This document shows, one piece after another, positions 40,746 to 50,274 of a stretch of 64,000 nt of DNA. Below the pieces are notes generated by a model. It saw nothing but the letters and a program-made list of their open reading frames with translations. It was not told the DNA's origin and ran no database searches. The stretch is from positions 22,116 to 86,115 of the forward strand of contig JAPLFH010000039.1 of assembly GCA_026390815.1 (NCBI GenBank). Direction: 5' to 3'. Within the stretch, counting starts at the first letter, position 1, and every line of letters begins with the position of its first letter. Source of the stretch: Ignavibacteriales bacterium. Its GTDB lineage: Bacteria; Bacteroidota; Ignavibacteria; Ignavibacteriales; SURF-24. The translations under genes and the position numbers were made by a program.

Positions 40746-43187
40746 TTAGTCCAGAAATTGATTTAAACTTTTATATGAAACCTTCTTCCCTTTCCCTTTT
40801 TCCATTTCAAGTTTTATTTCCTCGCCTGGCAGAAGAATAAAACCGTTTTCCTTAAAATTAAAATCCGCACTTTGCAGATAAACAAAGAAAGCAGGTTTGT
40901 TACTGGAAATTATTAATTCACCCTTTTTCTTTTTCATCGCAATTTTAACTTTTGGCAACAAAAGATATTTCCATTCCTGTGCGATGAAAACATTCCTATG
41001 AAGGATTTGCTTTTCATTATTAAACAAAGTAGAGATCAGAACTGTTCTCCCAATTTCAAAAGAATTAACCATAGGTAGAGTTAGAATTATTTTCTTTTCA
41101 AGTGATTTTAATTTTACTTCTGTGGTTCCTAACTCTTCTATCTTTCCTTTGGGAAGATGAATTAAATCAAGTCGTACTGTACCTTCAAATTCCGTAAGCG
41201 AATTATTTATTGCAGTTACATCAATTTCATTTTCTCTTTTGATGAGTCCACAGATCTGAGGAGCAAAAGCGTTCTTTACAAAATAATATGGAAGTTTTGT
41301 GCGCAGTTCAGAATCAATTAAAGCCCAGCTTGAAACAGGCCAGCAGTCATTCAATTGCCAGATAATGGTTCCGTTCGTTTCAGGAAATCGGAATCGCCAA
41401 TGCTCCAGGCATTCTTTCATAGCAAAGCCGTGGTTAAGCTGAGTTAGATATATGAAGTCATTCATTTCCGTTTTAACTGGCAAGTGTGCAGATAAAAATT
41501 TAAATAGTCTCTCAGGTCCTTCAACCTGTTTGTTGTGGAATTCAAAAATCCTGCTCTGAATTTTTCTTACCTTTTTGGGGAGAATCTTTTTGAAAGTTTC
41601 AAAGTTCGCGGGACTTTGGAATCCAAATTCTGATACGAACAAACTTGTATCATATATTACTTTTTTATAATCCGTCCACATACTCCAAATTTCCCACTGG
41701 TGCCTGTTCCCGCTTAACGATGAGTTTGGATTTTCTTCGAAACCAAAAGGTGTAGACTGCCAGTATGGTCTCGAAGAATCTAATTCCTTTAAAATATCTG
41801 GTATAAGCTTATTGTAGATTTTGTAACCAGACATTTTTTTATAAGATTTTTGATGCTCCTGAAACCAGATCCACTCATTTTCATTATTCCCGCACCAAAT
41901 AATTATTGATGGATGATGCTGCAATCGAGCAATATTTTCTTTCACTTCTCCAGAAACATTTTCAAGAAACTCCTGATGCTCAGGATAAGACGCGCAGGCG
42001 AACATAAAATCCTGCCACACCATTAAGCCAAGCTCATCGCATATTTCATAAAATTTATCATCCTCATAAATACCTCCGCCCCATACACGGATGATATTCA
42101 TATTTGCATTCTTGGCATCAAGTAAAAGCTGATTATATTTTTCTTCGGTAACTCTTGGAAGGAATGTATCGGCGGGAATCCAGTTAGCACCTTTGGCAAA
42201 AATCGGTTTGCCATTAATTATAAATTGAAATACATTTTCCCCATTCTTCTTTAGCTTAAGTTCAATCGTTCTTATTCCAACCCTTCGTTTTTCTTCATCA
42301 ATAACTTCGTTGTTCTTATCTAAGAGTTGAATTGTCAAGTGATACAAACTCTGTTCACCGTATTCATTGGGCCACCAAATCTTTGTGTTTGTAATCTCAA
42401 TATTTTCAATAATTAATTTTTGATCTGCAGTTTCAGAAATCTTTTCGAATGTATTTTCTCCATCATCCAAAATAGTTTTAATTTTTAAAATTGAATTTGC
42501 TGGATACTCCAATTCAACTTTTACTTCAACTTCAGCAAAATCATTATGAATTGATTTAGTTGAAAATAAAACATTACCGATTTTGCATTCTTCATCCTGA
42601 ATTAAATAAACTTGTCGCCAGATTCCCATTGTAATGAATGCAGGTCCCCAATCCCAGCCAAACGAATATTGTGCTTTTCGTATGTACACTCTTTCTGATC
42701 TTAATGCTACCGGAAGTATTCCAAATTTTAATTCCAATTCTTTAGCATATTTTTCAGCGGATGAAAAATCAACTTCCAAAACATTTCCAGTTAACTTTAA
42801 CATCGTAGAAACGTTATAGGAGAATGTACGGAACATATTGTTGGAAGATCCAAGTTCAACATCATTCAACTTAATTGTTGCCACGGTATCTAATCCATCA
42901 AATACCAGCCGAACTGATTTGGTGATATCAAATTCTTTTGGCAAATCAAAAATAGTTTTGTAGATCCAATCAGTTTCACCAATCCATTGAAGTTGAGTTT
43001 CATTATCAGAATAAAATGGTTCTGGAATTAATTTATTGGTTAACAAATCTGTGTGAATTGTTCCCGGCACGGTTGCCTTAAACCATTGCCCATATTTCTT
43101 CAATTGCTTTGATGATGCAGTTGGATCAATCTCTTTTGGATTGATAGAAAATTTCCACTCTTTATTTAAAAAATATTTTTTCTTCAA
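40746..43187 (-). CDS. GH2 beta-mannosidase, cytoplasmic
   Basis: An 813-aa enzyme of the GH2 beta-mannosidase subgroup. It has no signal peptide (MKKKYFLNKEWKFSINP), so it acts in the cytoplasm. The start is TTG at 43187, with TAGGT upstream. Landmarks: ATVPGTIHTDLL (39-50), KAQYSFGWDWGPAF (171-184), WWPNEYGEQSLYHL, GANWIPADTFLPRV, acid/base E436 in IIWCGNNENEW and nucleophile E520 in SLFVSEFGFQS. GNNE instead of the usual GNE is characteristic of the beta-mannosidase branch. It should remove mannose from the non-reducing ends of imported beta-mannosides. It lies 9 bp after the T9SS multidomain gene and within a locus holding two GH130 phosphorylases and an ABC importer, all of which fit beta-mannan use. 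Confidence 0.93.
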   Translation of the reverse strand: MKKKYFLNKEWKFSINPKEIDPTASSKQLKKYGQWFKATVPGTIHTDLLTNKLIPEPFYSDNETQLQWIGETDWIYKTIFDLPKEFDITKSVRLVFDGLDTVATIKLNDVELGSSNNMFRTFSYNVSTMLKLTGNVLEVDFSSAEKYAKELELKFGILPVALRSERVYIRKAQYSFGWDWGPAFITMGIWRQVYLIQDEECKIGNVLFSTKSIHNDFAEVEVKVELEYPANSILKIKTILDDGENTFEKISETADQKLIIENIEITNTKIWWPNEYGEQSLYHLTIQLLDKNNEVIDEEKRRVGIRTIELKLKKNGENVFQFIINGKPIFAKGANWIPADTFLPRVTEEKYNQLLLDAKNANMNIIRVWGGGIYEDDKFYEICDELGLMVWQDFMFACASYPEHQEFLENVSGEVKENIARLQHHPSIIIWCGNNENEWIWFQEHQKSYKKMSGYKIYNKLIPDILKELDSSRPYWQSTPFGFEENPNSSLSGNRHQWEIWSMWTDYKKVIYDTSLFVSEFGFQSPANFETFKKILPKKVRKIQSRIFEFHNKQVEGPERLFKFLSAHLPVKTEMNDFIYLTQLNHGFAMKECLEHWRFRFPETNGTIIWQLNDCWPVSSWALIDSELRTKLPYYFVKNAFAPQICGLIKRENEIDVTAINNSLTEFEGTVRLDLIHLPKGKIEELGTTEVKLKSLEKKIILTLPMVNSFEIGRTVLISTLFNNEKQILHRNVFIAQEWKYLLLPKVKIAMKKKKGELIISSNKPAFFVYLQSADFNFKENGFILLPGEEIKLEMEKGKGKKVSYKSLNQFLD

Positions 43188-43196
43188 TTGTAATAC

Positions 43197-46100
43197 CTAC
43201 TTAAGAATTATGAATTTCTTTGTGTCAGAATAATTGTTGGTAGTTAACCGGTAAAAATAAATTCCGCTAGGAAAATTACCGTTGGTTATTGACCAGTGAC
43301 TATTGTACCTGCCTGGTGGTAAATCTTCGTTAGCTAATGTTGTTATTTCATTGCCCAATACATCATAAATCTTTAGAGTTACATGGCTGAATGCCGATAA
43401 CTGATAACTGATAACTGTGTTTGGGTTGAATGGATTAGGATAATTCTGGTATAATATATTTTCCCCTGGAATATTAACAACAATTGATTCTTCAACAGGA
43501 GTTACCGATTTATACAATTCCTGGATCTGCGGATAAGATAAAGCGAAATTATAAATTCTTATTTCATCAAGCACACCTTTGAAGTCGTAATTATTGTTGT
43601 TTGGAAGAACTTGTCCGATGGTCAGATCATAACTCGTTGGATTGATGGAACCGGAGAAAGAAGTAAACGCATCAAGCTCGCCATTGATATAGAGTTCATA
43701 ATCAATGCCGTTATAAAGACAAGTAACATAATAAAATTTTCCGGAAATCAATTCTGTTTCAGAATCCAAATCCTTAACGCCAACATTAGTTCTAAGTGTC
43801 CAGCGGATTCTTTTATTAGTTATAGAAATTTTCCAACGGTTTTCCCAGTTTCCATGAGAGATTGGATATTGTTCACGGTCGTAAAATTGTCCAACCTTTA
43901 TCCAAATACTTACAGTTATGCTTGATTGAAAATTCAATCCTGAGTTGTTTGCAACTTTTATATAATTGTCTATTCCGTTAAAATCGTAAGCGCCGTTTGA
44001 ATTGCCGAAATAATCATTCGTTAATTTTGCACCGGAAACATTCCCGTTATTATTATTTCCGCTTGCATCATTTGCGTTCCCGTTGAAAGGAAAATACAAT
44101 ACCAGATTACCGGTTTGTGTATTTGAGAAATCTCTGACTTCAATCCCGATGCTATCCAGAGCTTCTCCACCGTTTATATCAGTTACAACGCAGTTAATAA
44201 AATAATTCCCGGGAACCAATGGCGCTATCCAGGAGATGACAGAATCTTTGCCAGTGATTGTACCAAAGTTGGCGCTCCAATTATATGATAATGAGTCTCC
44301 ATCCTGATCAATTGCACTGCAAACAATTTTTGTATCTGCTCCAAGATCAATTTTTCTTGGCGAGGCTTTAATCTTATTAATTCTTGGTGGATTGTTAATT
44401 AAAAATTTCACCTGGATTTGAACTGATGAAGTATCTTTTCCACCTTTGCCATCACTAACAATGCATTGAATTGTGTAAAATCCCTCGGTTGCAGGTGCCG
44501 TCCAACTTATAATATTAATATCCCCGGTTCCGGAAATACGTCCACCAGTTGCACTCCATTGATATACAAGAGTATCAAGCTCTTTATCAGCAATGGTGCA
44601 AAATATTTTTGTGGTTGAATTAAAAGTTAGAATTGTTTTTTCGGCTGATAAACTTTTTATTCTCGGTGGATAATTGGATACAACATTGCCAGAGTTGCAA
44701 TCAATCACCACTCCGTTAACCAAAGTTTGATTTAAATAATTAGTAACTGTTCCACCGGAAGGTATAATTACAGCTAAGACAGCCGCATCCGAAGGAATTG
44801 TGAGAAGAATTTTTCCAGTTTGATTGGTAAGTAAAAATTTATTTGTTACTGCATCGTAAACATCGTGCTGTCCAATTCCTATATTAAACTCAACTAATTT
44901 TTCAACATCGTAAGGATTATAGAAAAGAAATGTTGGATAAGCTGCATTGTGGTAGTAATCTGTTTTTAAACAGTCAAGCTTCAAAATCTTTTCAACATTT
45001 GTTGTATCAATTATTCCACCAAGAATCCCAACGTGAGAGGAACTGTAAAGTGAAAGATTAGTGGCTGACCATCCTCCATCAATTGCATCGCCGGTTGCAT
45101 AGGGGCTAGTTGAATATTTACTTTGACGAAGGGCTTCGTGAGCAATATAAGAATCAGGATCAAACTGTTTCGCCCATTCTTCACTATCCTGCTTAACATC
45201 CGGAAGATACTTAGGATAAAATAATCTTGCAGCATTTGCAGCATTAAGAACCCATTTGCCAATTGCTCTCGCAAATCGATCATCATATCTAACCAAAGGA
45301 ACCAATGCACCAATTTGTTGGATGGTATTCATAAGAAATGCATAATCGTTTAATCCATTCACTTCGCCGATCAATCCATAAATATCATATCCTCCCCAGT
45401 TGCCCATTATCGTCCCCCAGTCCCGGTTTAGATAATTGCTAAAACACCAATTTATAATTTTTTCCGTGTTATAGTTTGTACCAAGCTCAGCGTTCATTCT
45501 TGCGGCAGAATATGCACCGTAAGGTAGTTGAATTTCATATGAAGGATTGTAGTTAAGAGAATTTAAAAATTCCAGAGCCAGCTCAGAACCAATTCTATAT
45601 TTTTCATCTCCGGTTTTTATATATGCATTGTAAAGAATCCATGCAATGGCTCCGGATGCTTCCGGTTCACGAACTCCGCTATCCAGAGGTTTCATTTCTC
45701 TTAAATTCCATGCCCGATAATTCATATTGGGTACAGTCCACGGTGTTGTGCTTCCTCCCATTTTGTTTACAGCTTCCAGCCAGCGATTTGCAATGGAAGT
45801 AAATTGAAAATTGAAATCGCCGGTATTTGGATAAAGATAATTCAATTGATAGAAAAAAACATTTGGCATTGTTTCATACCACCAATCATCACCGCTGCTG
45901 GCTGAGGGGGAATTTAAATAAATCATTTCTCCGTTCATTTTATTAAAGAACTCTTCACACATCAAAACCCAATTATATCCGTTCTGATTACTTTTGTCTA
46001 TCCCGCATAAACTTGCACCAATAACTGCCGGTAAAAGATTAATGGTTTCTGCTGAGTTGGGATAAATTGTTCCAACGTAACTATGCAAACCAAAGCTATT

Positions 46101-46334
46101 ATGTTCCGGATAATTGATTGTATTTTGAAATATCTGTACGAGTGGAAGATATTGACCGGACTTTGTTAAATCGAAAACAAAAGAATCGTAATCACGAGAA
46201 ACTTCTTTCCAATCTCTCATCACATAAGGGGCTGGCTGCTTTGGCATCAATTCAATCTTTGGAATATTTATTTGCTGAGAGAATAGTACTGATGTAAAAA
46301 GAACCAATCCATATATTATATATTTTATTTTCAT
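43197..46334 (-). CDS. Multidomain T9SS-exported protein: toroid-like, PKD/Ig-like, LamG, sorting domain
   Basis: A 1,045-aa protein when started at the ATG 46334, which begins a clean signal peptide (MKIKYIIYGLVLFTSVLFSQ) after GGGTG; a GTG at 46358 is less likely. The first ~550 residues are an unrecognised helical, toroid-like domain (DDWWYETMPNVFFYQLNYL, GVREPEASGAIAWILYNAY, GAYSAARMNAELG). Two PKD/Ig-like repeats follow (about 570-740: YPPRIKSLSAEKTILTFNS and NPPRINKIKASPRKIDLG), then a concanavalin/laminin-G-type domain (about 755-960: VLYFPFNGNANDASG, VLDEIRIYNFALS) and a type A T9SS domain (QNYPNPFNPNTVISYQL to KFIILK). No catalytic motif of a known family is seen. It is a candidate surface hydrolase or lyase, as the locus lacks a recognisable endo-mannanase in this window. 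Confidence 0.7.
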   Translation of the reverse strand: MKIKYIIYGLVLFTSVLFSQQINIPKIELMPKQPAPYVMRDWKEVSRDYDSFVFDLTKSGQYLPLVQIFQNTINYPEHNSFGLHSYVGTIYPNSAETINLLPAVIGASLCGIDKSNQNGYNWVLMCEEFFNKMNGEMIYLNSPSASSGDDWWYETMPNVFFYQLNYLYPNTGDFNFQFTSIANRWLEAVNKMGGSTTPWTVPNMNYRAWNLREMKPLDSGVREPEASGAIAWILYNAYIKTGDEKYRIGSELALEFLNSLNYNPSYEIQLPYGAYSAARMNAELGTNYNTEKIINWCFSNYLNRDWGTIMGNWGGYDIYGLIGEVNGLNDYAFLMNTIQQIGALVPLVRYDDRFARAIGKWVLNAANAARLFYPKYLPDVKQDSEEWAKQFDPDSYIAHEALRQSKYSTSPYATGDAIDGGWSATNLSLYSSSHVGILGGIIDTTNVEKILKLDCLKTDYYHNAAYPTFLFYNPYDVEKLVEFNIGIGQHDVYDAVTNKFLLTNQTGKILLTIPSDAAVLAVIIPSGGTVTNYLNQTLVNGVVIDCNSGNVVSNYPPRIKSLSAEKTILTFNSTTKIFCTIADKELDTLVYQWSATGGRISGTGDINIISWTAPATEGFYTIQCIVSDGKGGKDTSSVQIQVKFLINNPPRINKIKASPRKIDLGADTKIVCSAIDQDGDSLSYNWSANFGTITGKDSVISWIAPLVPGNYFINCVVTDINGGEALDSIGIEVRDFSNTQTGNLVLYFPFNGNANDASGNNNNGNVSGAKLTNDYFGNSNGAYDFNGIDNYIKVANNSGLNFQSSITVSIWIKVGQFYDREQYPISHGNWENRWKISITNKRIRWTLRTNVGVKDLDSETELISGKFYYVTCLYNGIDYELYINGELDAFTSFSGSINPTSYDLTIGQVLPNNNNYDFKGVLDEIRIYNFALSYPQIQELYKSVTPVEESIVVNIPGENILYQNYPNPFNPNTVISYQLSAFSHVTLKIYDVLGNEITTLANEDLPPGRYNSHWSITNGNFPSGIYFYRLTTNNYSDTKKFIILK

Positions 46335-46462
46335 ATCAATACACCCTAACCTGGACACATCGAATCCTCCAACATTCTAAATAATAAATTGGAGAGAGTT
46401 AAAATTTAATTCAACATTATAATTCATTTTTATCTTAACGAATCAACGAATAGTTACTACTT

Positions 46463-47917
46463 TCACTTTTTTTTTAACTCGGTTAACAATTCATTTAAAT
46501 TAACCAATGCAAAAGTGCTCGCTGAATCTGACATTGCATAAGGAATTATTAATTGATCATTTAATATCTGTCCTCCACAGCTATAAACAACATTTGGAAC
46601 GTAACCTTCCCGTTCATCTTCATTTGGACTAATCAATGGTTCCTTAAGACGACCAATAATTTTTGTCGGATCGTCTTTATCCAGCAGGAGAGCACTTATA
46701 CAGTACTTTCTCATTGGTCCAACCCCATGTGTTAAAACAATCCATCCTTCCTTGGTTTCAATCGGAGAACCACAATTGCCAATCTGCACATATTCCCAGG
46801 GATAACTTGGGCGTGCAATTAACTGCTTGGTTTGCCAGAAGTAAAAATTATCTGAAAACATTATATAAAGGTTTTCGTTATCCTGCCGCGAAAGCATTGC
46901 ATACTTTCCATTTATTTTTTTAGGGAACAAAGCAAACCCTTTGTTTTGAACAGCATCACCTGTTAAAATCTTAATACTAAAATGCAGAAAGTCTTTAGTT
47001 TCCAGTAGCTGCGGATAAATCATCTTCCCATCATATGCGGTATAAGTACCGTAAAAAGTTTTTAAACCATCATCGTGTTCAAATTCCACAAATCGTACAT
47101 CCTCCATTCCATTACTCTCCGAAGGAGACGTAGGAAATATCACTCGCTTAGAAATATCATCTTCTTTAGAAAAGATAACTTCATAATTAGATTGTGCAAT
47201 AGCACGAATATTCTTTATCCACAATACTCTTCTCACAGTATCTAATGTTTTCTTTTTGGATTCAGTCTTCAGGATTTCTTCTAATTCATTGAAAGTAAAA
47301 CTACTTTGAAGTGAACTCATTATCTGTTCTACAAATTCATTGCTAATATCTGTATCGAAAAGTTTATTCTGAAAAATATATTTGTTATAAACAGGGTTTT
47401 GTATTTCTTCCGGTAGAGTAACATATGGAGAGGGGTCATCAATCTTAATGCTGTAATCTTCAGTTATTATTCCGCTTCTAAAAGTGATTGATGAAATATG
47501 TCCTTCGCCGGTAGCACGTAAACTAAGTATAAATCTTTTGCTTCCTTTTTCAGTTCCTGTTTGATCCGGATGCCAGATCATTGATGGATTAAATAATGCA
47601 GCAGATTCGAATGAGTACTCGCTGGAAAAATAAGCTCCGAGTAATTGTTTTCTGTTTATCGATATTTCGTCGTTGGTATAAACATAATCTTTAAATTGAT
47701 CGAACCTATTTAAAAATAAATCTAATAGTTTACTGTGTCTGCCTATAGATTCTTTTTTTACATTTTCCAGCTCGCTATTAACTTTTTCTTCAGTTAATGA
47801 AAGCACTCGTGCAAATATTTTAAAGATTCTTTCTTTATCAATTATCTGAAATGGTCTGAACAGTACTCTTCTTGGATCTGGTTTTATAAGCACACCGGTT
47901 CTTTTTAATTGAATCAT
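46463..47917 (-). CDS. GH130 beta-mannoside phosphorylase, long type
   Basis: A 484-aa cytoplasmic protein when started at ATG 47917 (GGAG eight bases upstream; the in-frame GTG at 47926 is part of that ribosome site). It is a five-bladed propeller of family GH130: LFNPSMIWHPDQ (about 108-119), the catalytic-acid motif NGMEDVRF with D273, YGTYTAYDG, and the LTHGVGPMRKY phosphate-site region. A ~150-residue insertion or extension before the NGMED motif makes it longer than the ~300-330-aa members. GH130 enzymes phosphorolyse beta-1,4- or beta-1,2-mannosides, giving mannose 1-phosphate. A second, short GH130 lies at 49313-50215, so the pair may act on different linkages or chain lengths. No leader is seen. 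Confidence 0.92.
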   Translation of the reverse strand: MIQLKRTGVLIKPDPRRVLFRPFQIIDKERIFKIFARVLSLTEEKVNSELENVKKESIGRHSKLLDLFLNRFDQFKDYVYTNDEISINRKQLLGAYFSSEYSFESAALFNPSMIWHPDQTGTEKGSKRFILSLRATGEGHISSITFRSGIITEDYSIKIDDPSPYVTLPEEIQNPVYNKYIFQNKLFDTDISNEFVEQIMSSLQSSFTFNELEEILKTESKKKTLDTVRRVLWIKNIRAIAQSNYEVIFSKEDDISKRVIFPTSPSESNGMEDVRFVEFEHDDGLKTFYGTYTAYDGKMIYPQLLETKDFLHFSIKILTGDAVQNKGFALFPKKINGKYAMLSRQDNENLYIMFSDNFYFWQTKQLIARPSYPWEYVQIGNCGSPIETKEGWIVLTHGVGPMRKYCISALLLDKDDPTKIIGRLKEPLISPNEDEREGYVPNVVYSCGGQILNDQLIIPYAMSDSASTFALVNLNELLTELKKK

Positions 47918-47986
47918 TAATTTCACTCCGAATTATCATTTTTAAGTTTTTAACAAATTTTTCTTTCAAAAAGTTTTTTAAAGTAT

Positions 47987-49279
47987 CTAACGGATTTTTT
48001 CTTTTAAATAATCTTGTATAATCCTTTTAGCAATTTTATCCTTTTCAATTACAGAAAGAGATAAAAGAGCTTCAATGGTGGATTCAGCACCCGAATTTTT
48101 ATTCACTTCTTTTTCGCTGATAATTCCGTCAAAACAAATTCCGTTTTCCGCTGAGTACATTGCTAACTTAGCCGGGTTATCTCCAAAGAGCCATAATGCC
48201 AGTTTTCCGGCAAGTTCTGAATATTGTTTTTGCTTTGTAACATTAGCAGCTTCTATACAAGCAAAAATCATCGGTCTGATTCCATATGCAATCTGCGAAA
48301 ACTTTTTTGTTTCCTTCAATTTTGTTTTCTTACCTTTTTTATAAAGGGAAAACTCATTCACATATTTTGAATTGAGGAGATAATTGTAAAAATAATTTAT
48401 TTCATTAAGGGCAGCCTTTAAATATTTTTGCCTTTTAGTAATCTGGTATGCGGTCAAGAGAGCGTAGGATTGGCTGTTCCCCCATGCATGCCAGGAATTT
48501 TCCCAGCTAAGAATTGCATAAAATGGAAAATTATTTTTGTCACCTTCCTGCATTAATAAAATGCCATCACATAAATTATTAATTATATCCAACACATCTG
48601 GATTTCCAAATTCCTTATAATATGATGAAAGAGCTATAACAAGAACACTTGCCTGATCGGATGCAAATTCAAATGGAAGCCAGGTCGGGCGATTAAATCC
48701 ATCTAAGTTTTTTATCTTTTTTGGCTCAGATAAATATAATTTAATTTTATTATAGGATCTATTAAGTGCCACTTTTAACTTTTCTGCCAATTCCCCATTG
48801 GAGTTTTTAAATACATTATAAGCTTCAGTTAAAGCCCACACAGCACGCCAGGTCCACCAATTAGGTTCTGCAACACTTGTTTTATAAGTTTTATTAATCG
48901 AATAGTCTTGCCAGATAAAGTTGCAGAAATAACTATTTTCTTGCTGCATATACAAAACAAACTCGATTAAATTTTTTGCCTTAACCAAATTCAAAGTGTC
49001 ACTATACATTTTATAATATTTCAAATACAAGATAGCGGCTCGCGCTGCATCATCAACGCAGGCTATTCCTTCATCTTCATCCTTTACCCAATTATAATCA
49101 GGGTACTCACTATAAATATGAATAATGCCCATCGTCTTGCCATTAACATTTATTTCCTGGTAAAGATGATCGAGATGATTGGTATTTACAAGTTCATCGC
49201 TGGTTAGTTTTAGACCGAAACAATAATTATTAACTGTAACCAGGAGCAATAGCACAAAGGATGATAAAAATCTTTTCAT
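47987..49279 (-). CDS. Exported toroid-fold protein of unknown family
   Basis: A 430-aa protein with a signal peptide (about 1-22). I do not recognise a named family. The sequence is helical and repeat-like, with landmarks DEDEGIACVDDAARAAILYL (about 67-86), AEPNWWTWRAVWALTEAY (about 137-154), ENSWHAWGNSQSYALLTAY (about 268-286) and NKNSGAESTIEALLSL (about 395-410). Paired acidic residues (DEDE, DD, E of GAES) and conserved Trp/His suggest a glycan-active six-hairpin toroid as in GH8, GH9, GH88 or GH15-like proteins. It lies between the two GH130 phosphorylase genes (33 bp after one, 69 bp before the other), so it probably makes or trims the oligosaccharide those enzymes use. A periplasmic hydrolase is inference. 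Confidence 0.7.
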   Translation of the reverse strand: MKRFLSSFVLLLLVTVNNYCFGLKLTSDELVNTNHLDHLYQEINVNGKTMGIIHIYSEYPDYNWVKDEDEGIACVDDAARAAILYLKYYKMYSDTLNLVKAKNLIEFVLYMQQENSYFCNFIWQDYSINKTYKTSVAEPNWWTWRAVWALTEAYNVFKNSNGELAEKLKVALNRSYNKIKLYLSEPKKIKNLDGFNRPTWLPFEFASDQASVLVIALSSYYKEFGNPDVLDIINNLCDGILLMQEGDKNNFPFYAILSWENSWHAWGNSQSYALLTAYQITKRQKYLKAALNEINYFYNYLLNSKYVNEFSLYKKGKKTKLKETKKFSQIAYGIRPMIFACIEAANVTKQKQYSELAGKLALWLFGDNPAKLAMYSAENGICFDGIISEKEVNKNSGAESTIEALLSLSVIEKDKIAKRIIQDYLKEKIR

Positions 49280-49312
49280 ATAAATTTTCTTGTAAAAATT
49301 AAAATTTATAAA

Positions 49313-50215
49313 TTACTTGCAAACAGATAAAAGATAGTCGACTGAAGTTTCAGCTAAGCAAATATTTGTGTCGGCTCCCGAATAGTAAATTTTTACATCA
49401 CCATTATCTTCAAAAATCCAACCCGAAGAAAACACAACATTGTTAACATCTCCAATTCTTTCATAATCAAATTCAGGAATGAGAATTGGTTCCTGTGACT
49501 TACCTTTAACAAGCCATGGTTTATCCAATTCAAGTAAAACAACACCAAGTCTGTATGTAGAAGAAATTCCGAAACCACGCACTCCATGATAAAGCATCAA
49601 CCAACCGTCTTTTGTTTTTACGGGTTGACTTGATGAGCCGATCTTATCGTTTTCCCAGGTACCATATTCCGGCTCCAATAATACTTTAAATCCACCCCAA
49701 TGTAAAAGATCTGTGCTTTTACTTATCCAAATATCTTTTCTATGTTCAGCGGTTGGGCGATCTACTTTCCAATAAACACCTCCGACTTTTTCCGGGAACA
49801 AAGCACAGTCTTTGTTTGATGGTTCAGAAATAGAACCGTGAATTGTGAAGTGAATAAAGTCCTTTGTTTCTGCAAGCATAACCAAAGGCATGTATTTGGA
49901 GTAACCGGTGTACGTTATAAAATAAGAATTTCCAATTTTAGTAATACGAGCATCTTCAATTCCCCACTCCACGTACGCACCCCATTCTTTATGATCACTT
50001 GGCAATAAGGTTGGATGATCATCCACATCAAATTTGTATCCATCATTGCTGATTGCTTTAACAAAAGCTGATCTTCCATTGGGCATTTCTATACGGCAAA
50101 ACAATAAATACTTATTATTAAATTTTACTGCGCCAGGATTGAATATACTATTAACTTTGAATGGAACATTTTCTTTTGTAAGAATTGGATTGTTTAAAAA
50201 TTTATTAAGAGTCAT
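49313..50215 (-). CDS. GH130 beta-mannoside phosphorylase, short type
   Basis: A 300-aa cytoplasmic GH130 protein of the compact five-blade type. Visible motifs: FNPGAVKFNNKYLLFCR (about 25-41), the catalytic-acid motif EWGIEDARIT with D88, ITYTGYS, FPEKVGG, and the YHGVRGFG phosphate/sugar-binding loop (about 216-223). Compact GH130 members include mannosylglucose and mannobiose phosphorylases and some beta-1,2-mannoside enzymes; the exact linkage is not clear. It lies 59 bp after the MalG-type permease gene, on the same strand, which suggests that imported mannosides are cleaved with phosphate to save ATP. Confidence 0.92.
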   Translation of the reverse strand: MTLNKFLNNPILTKENVPFKVNSIFNPGAVKFNNKYLLFCRIEMPNGRSAFVKAISNDGYKFDVDDHPTLLPSDHKEWGAYVEWGIEDARITKIGNSYFITYTGYSKYMPLVMLAETKDFIHFTIHGSISEPSNKDCALFPEKVGGVYWKVDRPTAEHRKDIWISKSTDLLHWGGFKVLLEPEYGTWENDKIGSSSQPVKTKDGWLMLYHGVRGFGISSTYRLGVVLLELDKPWLVKGKSQEPILIPEFDYERIGDVNNVVFSSGWIFEDNGDVKIYYSGADTNICLAETSVDYLLSVCK

Positions 50216-50274
50216 GATTTTTAGAAACCTTATGTTTAAATCTGCAAATTGAATTTATGTGTGTTATTATTTCA

